Position numbers and translations under genes: made by a program. Shown here one piece after another: positions 63,790-64,000 of a DNA stretch of 64,000 nt. Source of the DNA: Lingula anatina (lineage: Eukaryota > Brachiopoda > Lingulata > Lingulida > Lingulidae); assembly GCF_001039355.2 (NCBI RefSeq), contig NW_019775706.1:174007-238006 (forward strand), read 5' to 3'. The stretch's first letter is position 1. The number at the start of each line of letters is the position of its first letter. The notes below the pieces were generated by a model. That model was not told the DNA's origin. It searched no databases and worked only from the letters and a program-made list of their open reading frames with translations.

Positions 63790-64000
63790 CTATCAAGGCC
63801 GCAGTTCTTGGGGACATTTTTTTTGCTGAGGCTACATCAGACCAAATTGACTATCTATTTATCTAGAGACATATATGTGAAAAATCAATCTGTCGCCCTG
63901 GTAGAGGGTAGCTGAAGAACAAATTTAGCTTTTCAAGCTTCTTTCAGAAGAAATAAAAATGTTTAACATTCTTAGAAGTGTCGCACTTCAGCTATGTGAT

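Noticed and set aside
63480-63800. CRISPR-like array
   Set aside because: The 17-bp units are contiguous without spacers, and the genome is eukaryotic.

Overview
The window is AT-rich eukaryotic DNA from an animal, most likely a highly polymorphic marine invertebrate. A deuterostome (cephalochordate or ambulacrarian) or a lophotrochozoan would fit; the sequence alone does not decide. The evidence is GT-AG introns, metazoan protein families, large non-coding spaces, many microsatellites, several MITE-like elements, and adjacent near-identical segments joined by single n characters, which look like two haplotypes laid end to end.

Layout. (1) 129-3987, + strand: the last three coding exons of a CRAL-TRIO lipid-transfer protein closest to clavesin; the 5' part lies off the left edge. 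(2) 3988-15707: a gene-poor space with a 225 bp MITE (7433-7657), microsatellites and several GC-richer islands that could be regulatory. (3) 15708-22164, - strand: a complete 723-residue C2H2 zinc-finger transcription factor in four coding exons with eight fingers. The ATG exon starts 14 nt upstream of the ATG at a strong acceptor, so non-coding 5' exons must lie further right; I see one good candidate (30622-30690) and two possible first exons (ending at 31050 and 33769). (4) 22723-28595: a 2.9 kb segment present twice with one n between the copies, inside the 5' intron of the zinc-finger gene. (5) 36005-36397: a sized N gap. (6) 36398-53403: two haplotypes of one locus, interleaved. The locus encodes a 162-residue secreted protein in six small exons. 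Its predicted mature N-terminus is His, followed by a CLISPPQRG motif and a CGG motif, which suggests a copper-binding, LPMO/BIM1-like fold. (7) 53404-64000: no convincing gene, but a cluster of MITEs (55028-55664), microsatellites, a Harbinger-like palindromic element (62160-62837) and a 17-bp tandem repeat.

The most informative reading concerns part 6. Exons appear in the order 1-2, 1-2, 3-6, 3-6. This cannot come from a simple tandem gene duplication. It is explained if a haplotype-2 contig (42308-50583) was placed inside a gap of haplotype 1. That gap lies within a transposon-like insertion (left end 42083-42306, right end 50585-50785) that haplotype 2 lacks: the empty site is intact at 47952-47958 and both ends of the filled site carry the 7-bp duplication GATTGCT. 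The window therefore holds one secreted-protein gene, not two, and the two haplotypes serve as a natural conservation map.

The three genes are not evidently linked in function: one intracellular lipid carrier, one developmental regulator surrounded by large non-coding space, and one small secreted protein.
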